NCBI GenBank assembly: GCA_900543845.1 | Contig: UQTD01000026.1 | Location: 1 to 25,361, forward strand | From: an uncultured Collinsella sp. | GTDB taxonomy: Bacteria > Actinomycetota > Coriobacteriia > Coriobacteriales > Coriobacteriaceae | Direction: 5' to 3' | Length of the DNA stretch: 25,361 bases | Part shown: positions 14,830 to 21,514 of the stretch, one piece after another | How the letters are laid out: each line of letters starts with the position of its first letter | Numbering within the stretch: the stretch's first letter is position 1 | The notes under the pieces: generated by a model | The model's input: only the letters and a program-made list of their open reading frames with translations | Told to the model about the DNA's origin: nothing | Databases searched by the model: none | Program-made: the position numbers and the translations under genes

Positions 14830-14895
14830 AGTTGCGGTGAAATAGTTCCTAAATCCAGCCTTCTGGCTCTTAAACAAGAACTATTCCACCGCAAC
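14830..14895. repeat. GCGGTGAAATAG palindrome, copy 2
   Basis: Bases 14830-14848 and 14877-14895 are reverse complements over 19 bp with one mismatch. The outer AGTTGCGGTGAAATAG matches the element at 6137-6203, but the inside is different and carries its own small hairpin (AGCC-TTCT-GGCT). Confidence 0.85.
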
Positions 14896-15222
14896 TATTT
14901 TGAGTTGTTTCGTAGAACATAAGTCACGATAATAGTCAAGTCATGTCTGTTTAAACAAAATAGCGGCAGTACAAGCGCATTTGCGCTTGCCAAAATCGAT
15001 ATTAATGAACAGCCTGTTTGTATCTGTAAAATGCATGGCTTGATGTGCGACGCCTTGGCGTGTAATGAGTTAAAAAGCAGTAAAGTAATCAACTTGTAAC
15101 AAACCTAGACGTTTAAACAAATAAACCAACCTTTTGCGAATTTAGCTATAATTCCACAAACCAAACAGGTATACTTCCTTAATGTCGTGTAGGAAATACG
15201 TAGACAAAAAGGAGGTTATGTG
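14896..15222 (+). promoter_or_regulatory. AT-rich leader of the mannose PTS operon
   Basis: This stretch has no gene and is much richer in A+T than its surroundings. It holds a perfect 18-bp palindrome CAAGCGCATTTGCGCTTG (14972-14989), a 12-bp palindrome ACGCCTTGGCGT (15050-15061) and two GTTTAAAC sites (14949-14956 and 15111-15118), each followed by AAA. A -10-like TATAAT is at 15147-15152, without a clear -35 box. The palindromes are likely regulator sites for sugar or catabolite control, but the regulator is not in the window. Confidence 0.5.
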
Positions 15223-16212
15223 ATGGTAAGTATTGTTCTTGCTAGCCACGGGGACTTGGCTGCTGGAATCAAGCAGACGGGCTCGATGGTCTTTGGCGAT
15301 CAGCCGTCTGTAGCCGTGGTCTCGCTCGAGCCGAGCATGGGCCCCGACGACTTCCGTGCCAAGGTCGAGGAAGCAATCGCTTCCTTCGAGGACCAGGAGC
15401 AGGTGCTCTTCCTCGTTGATCTGTGGGGCGGCACGCCGTTCAACCAGATCAGCGGACTCATCGAGGGCCACGATTCCTGGGCTATCGTCACCGGTGTCAA
15501 CCTGCCTATGCTCATCGAGGCATATTCGCAGCGCTTTGACGCAAAGAACACTGCACATGCGATCGCAAAACATCTCGTGACTGAGGCTAAGGCTGGCGTA
15601 CGCGTCAAGCCCGAGTCTCTGGAGCCCGAGGAGAAGAAGCCGGCTGCGGCCGCCGCTGCTCCTGCAGGCGCCATCCCTCCGGGAACGGTCATCGGCGACG
15701 GACACATCAAGATTGCCCACGTCCGTATCGACACCCGTCTGCTGCATGGTCAGGTGGCCACCACGTGGACCAAGCAGATCAACCCCAACCGCATCATCGT
15801 GGTTTCCGACGGCGTTGCTCACGACGAGCTCCGCAAGACCATGATCGAGCAGGCTGCCCCTCCGGGAGTCCATGCCAACGTCGTGCCCATCAAGAAGATG
15901 GCCGAGGTCGTCAAGGACACGCGCTTTGGTGACACCAAGGCCATGCTGCTCTTTGAGAACCCGCAGGATCTGCTCAAGGCCATCGAGGCTGGTGTCGACA
16001 TCAAGGAAGTCAACATCGGCTCCATGGCTCACTCCAAGGGCAAGGTCGTCGTCACCAACGCCGTCGCTATGGGCGATGATGACGTTAAGACTCTCGAGGC
16101 CCTCAAGGCCAAGGGCGTCAAGTTCGAGGTCCGCAAGGTTCCTTCGGATTCCTCCGAGGATCTCGACGCCATGTTGAAGAAAGCTAAGGCCGAACTGGCC
16201 GCTCAAGCATAG
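15223..16212 (+). CDS. manX: PTS mannose-family EIIAB component
   Basis: The 329-aa cytoplasmic phosphocarrier is fused from IIA and IIB, as in E. coli ManX (323 aa). The IIA domain (about 1-130) carries the phosphorylated His9 in LASHGD and the family segment VDLWGGTPFNQ. An Ala/Pro-rich hinge (about 133-150) follows. The IIB domain (about 160-329) begins HVRIDTRLLHGQV with the phosphorylated His175. It accepts phosphate from HPr and passes it to sugar entering through IIC/IID. AAAGGAGG ends 7 nt before ATG 15223; a GTG at 15220 is in frame but too close to it. It is the first gene of the manXYZ operon. Confidence 0.95.
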   Translation: MVSIVLASHGDLAAGIKQTGSMVFGDQPSVAVVSLEPSMGPDDFRAKVEEAIASFEDQEQVLFLVDLWGGTPFNQISGLIEGHDSWAIVTGVNLPMLIEAYSQRFDAKNTAHAIAKHLVTEAKAGVRVKPESLEPEEKKPAAAAAAPAGAIPPGTVIGDGHIKIAHVRIDTRLLHGQVATTWTKQINPNRIIVVSDGVAHDELRKTMIEQAAPPGVHANVVPIKKMAEVVKDTRFGDTKAMLLFENPQDLLKAIEAGVDIKEVNIGSMAHSKGKVVVTNAVAMGDDDVKTLEALKAKGVKFEVRKVPSDSSEDLDAMLKKAKAELAAQA

Positions 16213-16230
16213 TAAAGGAGGGTCCGATAC

Positions 16231-17049
16231 ATGTCTGCAATCACTATTCTGCTTGTTGCGATTGTCGCGTTGCTTGCCGGTATGGAAGGCATTCTGGATG
16301 AGTTCCAGTTCCATCAGCCGCTCGTGGCATGCACGCTTATCGGTCTCGTAACCGGTCACCTTCAGGAGGGCATCCTCCTGGGCGGTTCGCTCCAGATGAT
16401 GGCCCTTGGCTGGGCTAACGTCGGCGCCGCCGTCGCGCCTGACGCCGCTCTGGCCTCGGTCGCTTCTTCGATCATCATGGTGCTCGCCCTCAACGGCGGC
16501 GCCACCGATTCGGGCAAGGCCGTTACCGCCGCTATCGCCGTCGCCGTCCCGCTGTCGGTCGCTGGTCTGTTCCTGACCATGATCTGCCGTACCCTGGCTA
16601 CCGCTATCGCTCACGCCATGGACGGTTGCGCCGAGAAGGGCGACTTCGCCGGCATCGAGCGCTGGCAGTACATTGCCATCCTTATGCAGGGCCTTCGTAT
16701 CGCCATCCCGGCAGTACTTCTGTGCATCATCCCGGCCGAGGCTGTTACCAACGCGCTTAACGCTATGCCCGACTGGCTGTCCGGTGGCATGGCTGTCGGC
16801 GGCGGCATGGTCGCTTCCGTCGGTTACGCCATGGTCATCAACATGATGGCCACCAAGGAGACCTGGCCGTTCTTCATCCTCGGCTTTGTCCTTGCTGCCA
16901 TCCCTCAGCTCACGCTGATCGCCCTTGGCCTCATCGGCATCTCCCTTGCCCTCATCTACCTTGGCCTTAAGGATCTGGCCAAGCAGGGTGGCGGCATGGG
17001 CGGTGGCTCCGGTGACCCGCTCGGCGACATTCTGAACGATTACGAGTAG
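16231..17049 (+). CDS. manY: PTS mannose-family EIIC component
   Basis: The 272-aa integral membrane subunit forms the sugar channel with IID. It begins with a hydrophobic helix (ITILLVAIVALLAGMEGI), has the family-typical GxxxGHLQEGILLGGSLQMMALGWANVGAAVAPDAALASV region (about 37-80), several further helices and a Gly-rich polar tail (QGGGMGGGSGDPLGD). GGAGGG lies 8 nt before the ATG and 18 bp separate it from manX. Substrate within the mannose family (mannose, glucose, glucosamine, others) cannot be told from sequence. Confidence 0.95.
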   Translation: MSAITILLVAIVALLAGMEGILDEFQFHQPLVACTLIGLVTGHLQEGILLGGSLQMMALGWANVGAAVAPDAALASVASSIIMVLALNGGATDSGKAVTAAIAVAVPLSVAGLFLTMICRTLATAIAHAMDGCAEKGDFAGIERWQYIAILMQGLRIAIPAVLLCIIPAEAVTNALNAMPDWLSGGMAVGGGMVASVGYAMVINMMATKETWPFFILGFVLAAIPQLTLIALGLIGISLALIYLGLKDLAKQGGGMGGGSGDPLGDILNDYE

Positions 17050-17065
17050 GAGGGGAGTGATACAT

Positions 17066-17986
17066 ATGGCAGAGAACAAGATTCAGCTCACCAAGGCTGA
17101 CCGCAAGAAGGTTTGCTTCCGTCATCAGTTCCTTCAGGGCTCGTGGAACTACGAGCGTATGCAGAACGGCGGCTGGTGCTTCGCAATGATCCCTGCGATC
17201 AAGAAGCTCTACACCAGCAAGGATGACCAGATTGCCGCTCTTAAGCGCCACCTGGAGTTCTATAACACCCATCCTTATGTTTCCGCCCCCGTCATTGGCG
17301 TTACCCTCGCTCTTGAGGAGGAGCGCGCCAACGGTGCTCCGATCGACGACGTCGCCATTCAGGGCGTCAAGGTCGGTATGATGGGCCCGCTCGCCGGCGT
17401 CGGCGACCCCGCCTTCTGGTTCACCCTTCGCCCGATCCTGGGTGCTCTGGGTGCTTCCCTGGCCCTGTCCGGCAGCATCGCCGGTCCGCTGCTGTTCTTC
17501 TTCGCGTGGAACATCATCCGTTACGCTTTCCTGTGGTACACGCAGGAGTTTGGCTACAAGGTCGGCTCCTCCATCGCCAAGGACCTCTCCGGCGGTCTGA
17601 TGGGCAAGGTCACCGAGGGTGCTTCCATCCTGGGTATGTTCATCATCGGCGCCCTGGTCGAGCGCTGGGTGTCCATCTCCTTCACCCCGGTCGTCTCCAA
17701 GGTCACGCAGTCTGCTGGCGCCTTTATCGACTGGGCTAGCCTGCCCTCCGGCTCCGAGGGCGTCAAGGAAGCGCTGACGATGTACAACTCCATCGGTGCT
17801 ACCGCCCTTGATCAGGTTAAGGTCACCACGCTTCAGGCTAACCTCGATCAGCTCATCCCCGGCCTTGCCGCTGTGTGCCTGACCCTGCTGGTCTGCAAGC
17901 TCCTTAAGAAGAAGGTCAGCCCGATCGTCATCATCCTGGCTCTCTTCGCCGTCGGCATCATCGGTCGCGTCTGCGGCTTCATGTAA
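17066..17986 (+). CDS. manZ: PTS mannose-family EIID component
   Basis: This 306-aa subunit completes the membrane permease. It starts with a charged cytoplasmic part (about 1-100) containing NYERMQNGGWCFAMIPAIKKLY and KVGMMGPLAGVGDPAFWFTLRPI, a stretch conserved in IID proteins, and ends with hydrophobic helices. ATG 17066 is preferred over the in-frame GTG at 17057 because AGGAGGGGAG (17048-17057) is correctly spaced only for it. The gene begins 16 bp after manY, so translation is probably coupled. Confidence 0.95.
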   Translation: MAENKIQLTKADRKKVCFRHQFLQGSWNYERMQNGGWCFAMIPAIKKLYTSKDDQIAALKRHLEFYNTHPYVSAPVIGVTLALEEERANGAPIDDVAIQGVKVGMMGPLAGVGDPAFWFTLRPILGALGASLALSGSIAGPLLFFFAWNIIRYAFLWYTQEFGYKVGSSIAKDLSGGLMGKVTEGASILGMFIIGALVERWVSISFTPVVSKVTQSAGAFIDWASLPSGSEGVKEALTMYNSIGATALDQVKVTTLQANLDQLIPGLAAVCLTLLVCKLLKKKVSPIVIILALFAVGIIGRVCGFM

Positions 17987-18042
17987 GCACGCTTCGGCTT
18001 AAGACCGAGAGTTGCTAGGCAAGGGCTTTTGAGCCATTGAAA

Positions 18043-18088
18043 CGGACCGCACCCGGTGGGTACACTGGATGCGGTCCGATTGTTTTTA
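18043..18088 (+). terminator. Terminator-like hairpin between manZ and manO
   Basis: CGGACCGCA (18043-18051) pairs with TGCGGTCCG (18070-18078) over 9 bp, followed by ATTGTTTTTATT. It ends about 20 bp before the manO start and overlaps its leader, so manO would depend on read-through or a close promoter. Confidence 0.7.
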
Positions 18089-18106
18089 TTGGAGGGCGAG
18101 GCGCGT

Positions 18107-18505
18107 ATGGCGCAATCTCAGAACAGCACGGTCGATCTGGCAACGCCGGCAACCTGCCTGATGGGGCTTACCAGCCACGGTAACGTGATGGTGGGCAATA
18201 AGGCGTTTGAGTACTATAACGAGCGCAATCCCGAGGATTATATTCAAATCCCGTGGGACGAGGTCGACTATATTGCCGCCGAGGTTTTGCGCGGCACCAA
18301 GAAGATCACGCGTTTTGCCATCTTCACCAAGGACAACGGTCACTTTACGTTTTCGACGCGCGATGACAAAGAGACACTTCGTGCGGTCCGTAAGTACGTC
18401 GATGAGGATAAGCTCGTGCGTTCGCCCGACTTTATCGATGTGACCGCCAAGGGCGCGAAGAGCATCCCCTCCGTTATCAAAGGCCTCTTCCACAAAGGCA
18501 ACTAG
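18107..18505 (+). CDS. manO: DUF956 family protein, mannose PTS-associated (ManO-like)
   Basis: The 132-aa protein matches the DUF956 family, which nearly always accompanies mannose-family PTS operons; in lactobacilli manO lies last in manLMNO. Characteristic pieces are TCLMGLTSHGNVMVGNKAFEYYNE, IPWDEVDYIAAEV and FSTRDDKETLRAVRKYV. It has no membrane segment and no DNA-binding motif that I can name. A role in modulating the PTS is inferred from context. ATG 18107 follows GGAGGGCGAGG; the frame opens at 18056 inside the terminator hairpin, so the longer form is rejected. The stop codon TAG falls within the first arm of the downstream repeat. Confidence 0.88.
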   Translation: MAQSQNSTVDLATPATCLMGLTSHGNVMVGNKAFEYYNERNPEDYIQIPWDEVDYIAAEVLRGTKKITRFAIFTKDNGHFTFSTRDDKETLRAVRKYVDEDKLVRSPDFIDVTAKGAKSIPSVIKGLFHKGN

Positions 18506-18558
18506 TCGCCTGCGACGTTCTTAAACGACTAGTCATTAAAGAACGTCCCCAATGACTA
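18501..18558. repeat. GGGGACGTTC hairpin repeat, copy 2 (compound)
   Basis: Two overlapping hairpins: ACTAGTCG (18501-18508) with CGACTAGT (18525-18532), and TAGTCATT (18530-18537) with AATGACTA (18551-18558). The centre, 18514-18547, is also a near-perfect 34-bp palindrome beginning GACGTTCTT. Bases 18527-18558 match 144-175 in inverted orientation at 31 of 32 positions. Its first arm contains the manO stop codon. Confidence 0.85.
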
Positions 18559-18619
18559 TCTCGAAGAGCGGCTATGCGCTACATGGTAGTGGCGTAAATC
18601 TGCTACACTAGTACAACAT

Positions 18620-18695
18620 GCCTCCGTAGCTCAGGGGATAGAGCACCGCTCTCCTAAAGCGGGTGTCGACGGTTCGAATCCGCCCGGGGGCACCA
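18620..18695 (+). tRNA. tRNA-Arg (anticodon CCT)
   Basis: A full cloverleaf is seen: acceptor GCCTCCG/CGGGGGC, D stem GCTC/GAGC, anticodon stem CCGCT/AGCGG with loop CTCCTAA (anticodon 18653-18655), T loop TTCGAAT and an encoded CCA at 18693-18695. It reads AGG codons. The T stem GACGG/CCGCC has one A-C mismatch at its second pair. A -10-like TACACT lies at 18604-18609. A hairpin at 18706-18734 follows. Confidence 0.95.
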
Positions 18696-18705
18696 GAGAT
18701 TGATC

Positions 18706-18738
18706 GAGCCCGGTACCGCCATGGTGCCGGGCTCTTCT
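18706..18738 (+). terminator. Terminator-like hairpin after tRNA-Arg
   Basis: GAGCCCGGTACC (18706-18717) pairs with GGTGCCGGGCTC (18723-18734) over 12 bp including one G-T pair, followed by TTCTGGTCT. The T run is weak, but the position fits tRNA termination. Confidence 0.6.
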
Positions 18739-18799
18739 GGTCTAAGGACCGGATTCGGGCCGTCGGCACCCGCGTCACCAATTTCCCCGCGGGGGAGTT

Positions 18800-18847
18800 T
18801 TCGAATCCGCCCGGGGGACACCAGAGATTTGCCGATCCCGGTACCGC
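18800..18847 (+). repeat. Partial copy of the tRNA-Arg 3' end and flank (att-like direct repeat)
   Basis: Bases 18800-18847 repeat 18673-18719 in direct orientation. TTCGAATCCGCCCGGGGG is identical, then comes one inserted A, CACCAGAGATT is identical, seven bases differ, and CCCGGTACCGC is identical. The repeat covers the T loop, the acceptor 3' strand, CCA and 24 bases of flank. The rest of the tRNA is absent, so this is not a second tRNA gene. Tandem ends of this kind are left by integrases that use tRNA 3' ends. Confidence 0.7.
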
Positions 18848-19056
18848 AACGGCGATACGCCTTGCTAGTTTTTGAAAGCTCGTCGTCGGTGCCCTAACGC
18901 ACTGCCGTTTAGTGCCGATTCTGCCATGCCCGCACTCTTCGCGAGGGTGAGGAGCGTGAATTGATCGGAGAGGGCCACCCACTCTGATAAAATCATCCTC
19001 GCTGTCGGCAGTCCTCGTGCCGGGCAGAGCCCTCCATTCGATGGGAGGTGATGCCC
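18848..19056 (+). promoter_or_regulatory. Leader and possible promoter of the 41-aa peptide gene
   Basis: An extended -10 box, TG-A-TAAAAT, lies at 18985-18993, with TTGATC at 18961-18966 as a poor and badly spaced -35. Transcription would start near 19000. The leader holds CGGCAG (19006-19011) and GGGCAGAGCC (19022-19031), both complementary to the region after the gene. CCTCC (19031-19035) can pair with the ribosome binding site GGAGG (19044-19048). Bases 18848-18980 show nothing else recognisable. Confidence 0.45.
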
Positions 19057-19182
19057 ATGACCGATTTCACCGAGCTCGTGAAGTTCCTGACCGCTATGGT
19101 CTCGCTCCTCACGGCCCTTGTCGGCCTTTCCAAGGCACTCAAGCAGGGTTCGAAGCCCAAAAAGAAAGGCCACCGTCGCTAA
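19057..19182 (+). CDS. 41-aa hydrophobic peptide with basic tail, type I toxin-like
   Basis: The peptide has a short polar start (MTDFTELVKF), one membrane helix (about 9-28, LTAMVSLLTALVGL) and a strongly basic end (KQGSKPKKKGHRR). This is the layout of small membrane toxins of type I systems (Fst/TxpA, holin-like toxins), although no family signature is certain. ATG 19057 is 8 nt after GGGAGG; ATG 19051 is too close. The ribosome binding site can be masked by CCTCC in a local hairpin. The 5' and 3' ends of the RNA are complementary in two nested blocks, as in fold-back-inhibited toxin mRNAs such as hok. No antisense RNA promoter is clear. A harmless small membrane peptide is the main alternative. 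Confidence 0.6.
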   Translation: MTDFTELVKFLTAMVSLLTALVGLSKALKQGSKPKKKGHRR

Positions 19183-19209
19183 GACGATGACCCAACTTCA
19201 TTAAGCAAC

Positions 19210-19243
19210 GGCTCTGCCCAGCTCTCTACAACTTGGGCTGCCG
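19210..19243 (+). other. 3' segment complementary to the peptide gene leader
   Basis: GGCTCTGCCC (19210-19219) is the exact reverse complement of 19022-19031, and CTGCCG (19238-19243) that of 19006-19011. The order is correct for one nested long-range helix enclosing the 41-codon gene. The rest of 19183-19350 shows only a weak hairpin GACGA/TCGTC (19265-19279). Confidence 0.6.
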
Positions 19244-19348
19244 TCGGCACCATTTTACCCTCCTGACGAGGAATTCGTCCATATTTCAAAAATCAAATTG
19301 TGTCCGCGTTGTCATCCTGCTATCGAAGCCTACCGAATGCCTGCCATA

Positions 19349-19392
19349 GGAACATTAAAGCGCCCGCTTGCTGGGGGAGCAAACGGGCGCTT
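19349..19392 (-). terminator. Intrinsic terminator of pknB
   Basis: Bases 19378-19392 and 19358-19372 form a 15-bp stem with one G-T pair around a five-base loop. On the minus strand it is followed by TTTAATGTT. It lies about 50 bp after the pknB stop. Confidence 0.85.
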
Positions 19393-19444
19393 CTGAGCGA
19401 ATGTGTTTGCGGTCTAAGCCGCTCGGAGCAACAAGCGATCGACG

Positions 19445-21382
19445 TTAGTTGCTAGACTCGGAGTCGTCGCCGGAACCGGAGATGGAAACCGTCAGCGTGA
19501 TCGTGCTGTCGGTGGACTGCTTGCCGGTGGGGGAGACGCCCGTAACGGTGGCATTCTCGTTGCCGCTCACGGGGTTGCCGTTCTGATCGCAGAATGCGAT
19601 GTTGTAGAACCCGGCGTTGTTGAGCGCGGTGACGGCGGCGGAGATGCTCTTGCCGTACAGGTTGCCCGGGACGCTGGCCTTGCCGGACTTCTTGGCGATG
19701 ACGACGGTGATCGTGGCACCGGGCTTCTGCTTGCCGCTGGGGTTCCAGCTAATTACGGTGCCCTCGGTAACCGAGTCGTTTTCCTGGTAGCTCACGTCGA
19801 CGCCAAAGCCAGCCATGTCGAGAGCGTTACGCGCCTGGGCCTCGGTCATGTCGGTCAGATCGGGCACCGAGGTGGTGTCCGGGCCGCCAGAGACCTTGTA
19901 TGAGATGGTCGTGCCCTTCTCGACCTCCTTGCCGGCAGCGGTGCCCTGCTCAAAGACCTGGCCCTCTTCGGCCTCATTGGCTTCCTCCGAAGCGCTGCCC
20001 TTCAGGCCCACGCTTGCCAGAGCGGCCTCGGCCTGGTCCTTGGTCAGGCCGAGGAGCTGCGGAACCTCGACTTTCTCGGAGGGCTTAGGACCCTTGGAGA
20101 TTACCAGGTTCACCCTCGAGCCCTTGGCCTTCTTGGTGTTGCCGTTGGGGGTCTGCTCGGCGACTTTTCCCTCGTCGACATCGTCGTTGTAGCTCTGGTC
20201 GACGGTGCCAACCTCAAGGCCGGCTTCCTTGATCAGCTCGATGGCGGTTTCCTGGTCCTTGCCCAGCACGTCGGGCACCGTGACCTGTTCGCCACTGAAC
20301 ATGCCTGTGGCAAAGGCCACCACAACGCCAATCACGGCGACGGCGGCAATCACGGCGGCGATGATCTTGTTCTTGTTGGACTTAGGCTTCTCGACCTCGT
20401 AGGAGCCCGTGGAGCCCGAGACAGCGCTACGGGCGGTGTTCTGACCGCTCACGCCCGAGACGGGGCGAACCATAGCGCGCGTTGAGTCGGAAAGCTCGCG
20501 GGTCTTGGTAGCACCCAGGTCGCCGGCGGCACCGATGATGCGCGTGGGCTCCGAGACGTTGACGGCACGGCCAGACAGGTAGCTGTTGAGCACCTGGCGC
20601 AGCTCGTCGGCCGTCTGGAAGCGGTTTGCCGGGTCCTTCTCCATGCACTTGAGGATGATGCGCTCCAGGTCGGCATCGACGCCGGAGTTGATCTGGCTCG
20701 GCGGGATGGGGAGCTCGTTGACCTGCTTGAGCGCGACCGAGATGGCGTCGTCGCCGTCAAAGGGTACGCGGCCGGTGGCGCACTCGTACATGACGACACC
20801 CAGCGAGTAGATATCCGAGGTGGGGCCGAGGTCCTGGCCGCGGGTCTGCTCGGGGCTTACATAGTGGGCGGTGCCCAGCACGTTGTTATCCTGCGTGAGG
20901 TGGCTGTTCTTGGCGCGTGCGATGCCAAAATCCATTACCTTGATGTTGCCGTCGGGCAGCACCATGATATTTTGCGGCTTAATGTCGCGGTGGATGATCT
21001 CGTGCTTGTGTGCGACCGAAAGCGCGGAGCTAATCTGCGAGCCGATCTGCGCGACCTTCTTGGGATCGAGAGCGCCGTGGCTCTTGATGCCGCTCTTAAG
21101 GTCGGTACCGCGCAGGTACTCCATGACGATGTAATAGGTGTCGCCGTCCTTGCCCCAGTCGTAGACGCCCACGATATAGGGGGAGGACAGGCCGGCCGCT
21201 GCCTGGGCCTCCTGCTTAAAGCGGGCGGCGAAGGTGGCGTCGCCGGCATACTGCGGCAGCATGATCTTGACGGCAACCGTGCGGTCGAGGACCTGATCCT
21301 GTGCACGGAAGACGGTCGCCATACCGCCCGTTCCCACCTTATCCTTGAGGAGGTATCTTCCCCCGAGGACCCTCTGTTCCAT
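19445..21382 (-). CDS. pknB: Ser/Thr protein kinase with PASTA repeats
   Basis: The 645-aa transmembrane kinase senses wall precursors or muropeptides and phosphorylates division and wall-synthesis proteins. The kinase domain (about 10-270) shows the glycine loop GTGGMA (17-22), ATP-binding Lys39, HRDIKPQN with catalytic Asp133, DFG with Asp151 and an activation loop GTAHYVSPEQ. A Thr/Ser-rich juxtamembrane stretch precedes one helix (about 340-361). Four PASTA repeats follow (about 364-430, 434-498, 501-565, 568-640), each starting with a VP or similar motif. Start 21382 follows TTAGGAG; the upstream ATG at 21397 would include that site. It is the last gene of the pstP/rodA-pbpA/pknB cluster, 132 bp after the fusion gene. 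No pknA partner is present. Confidence 0.95.
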   Translation of the reverse strand: MEQRVLGGRYLLKDKVGTGGMATVFRAQDQVLDRTVAVKIMLPQYAGDATFAARFKQEAQAAAGLSSPYIVGVYDWGKDGDTYYIVMEYLRGTDLKSGIKSHGALDPKKVAQIGSQISSALSVAHKHEIIHRDIKPQNIMVLPDGNIKVMDFGIARAKNSHLTQDNNVLGTAHYVSPEQTRGQDLGPTSDIYSLGVVMYECATGRVPFDGDDAISVALKQVNELPIPPSQINSGVDADLERIILKCMEKDPANRFQTADELRQVLNSYLSGRAVNVSEPTRIIGAAGDLGATKTRELSDSTRAMVRPVSGVSGQNTARSAVSGSTGSYEVEKPKSNKNKIIAAVIAAVAVIGVVVAFATGMFSGEQVTVPDVLGKDQETAIELIKEAGLEVGTVDQSYNDDVDEGKVAEQTPNGNTKKAKGSRVNLVISKGPKPSEKVEVPQLLGLTKDQAEAALASVGLKGSASEEANEAEEGQVFEQGTAAGKEVEKGTTISYKVSGGPDTTSVPDLTDMTEAQARNALDMAGFGVDVSYQENDSVTEGTVISWNPSGKQKPGATITVVIAKKSGKASVPGNLYGKSISAAVTALNNAGFYNIAFCDQNGNPVSGNENATVTGVSPTGKQSTDSTITLTVSISGSGDDSESSN

Positions 21383-21514
21383 TCCTGCTCCTAACATAAC
21401 TATTCGCTCAACGATGTGTGTAGTACCAAATGTGTGGCCGCTGGGGCCGTGTGGCGCGTTGTCGCTAACTCATCGGCCGCGGCGCGCCCCAAGTATCCGC
21501 TTTGATCACGGGCA
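21383..21514 (-). other. Gap between the rodA-pbpA fusion and pknB
   Basis: These 132 bp hold no gene and no clear terminator or hairpin. A promoter for pknB could lie here, but no convincing box pair is seen. Confidence 0.4.

Noticed and set aside
15142..17079. 645-aa open frame on the minus strand opposite manX and manY
   Set aside because: It spans two clear PTS genes and their junction. The composition (Asp/His/Gly-rich) is that of an antisense shadow in GC-rich DNA.
18740..18850. Second tRNA gene after tRNA-Arg
   Set aside because: Only the T loop, acceptor 3' strand and CCA are present. No D or anticodon arm can be found, and an extra A disrupts the acceptor end.
19179..19253. 24-aa minus-strand frame with AGGAGGG before its ATG, overlapping the end of the 41-aa gene
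   Set aside because: The ribosome binding site is good, but there is no promoter or recognisable product, and the frame lies in the region whose sequence is set by pairing with the leader. Kept only as a remote possibility.
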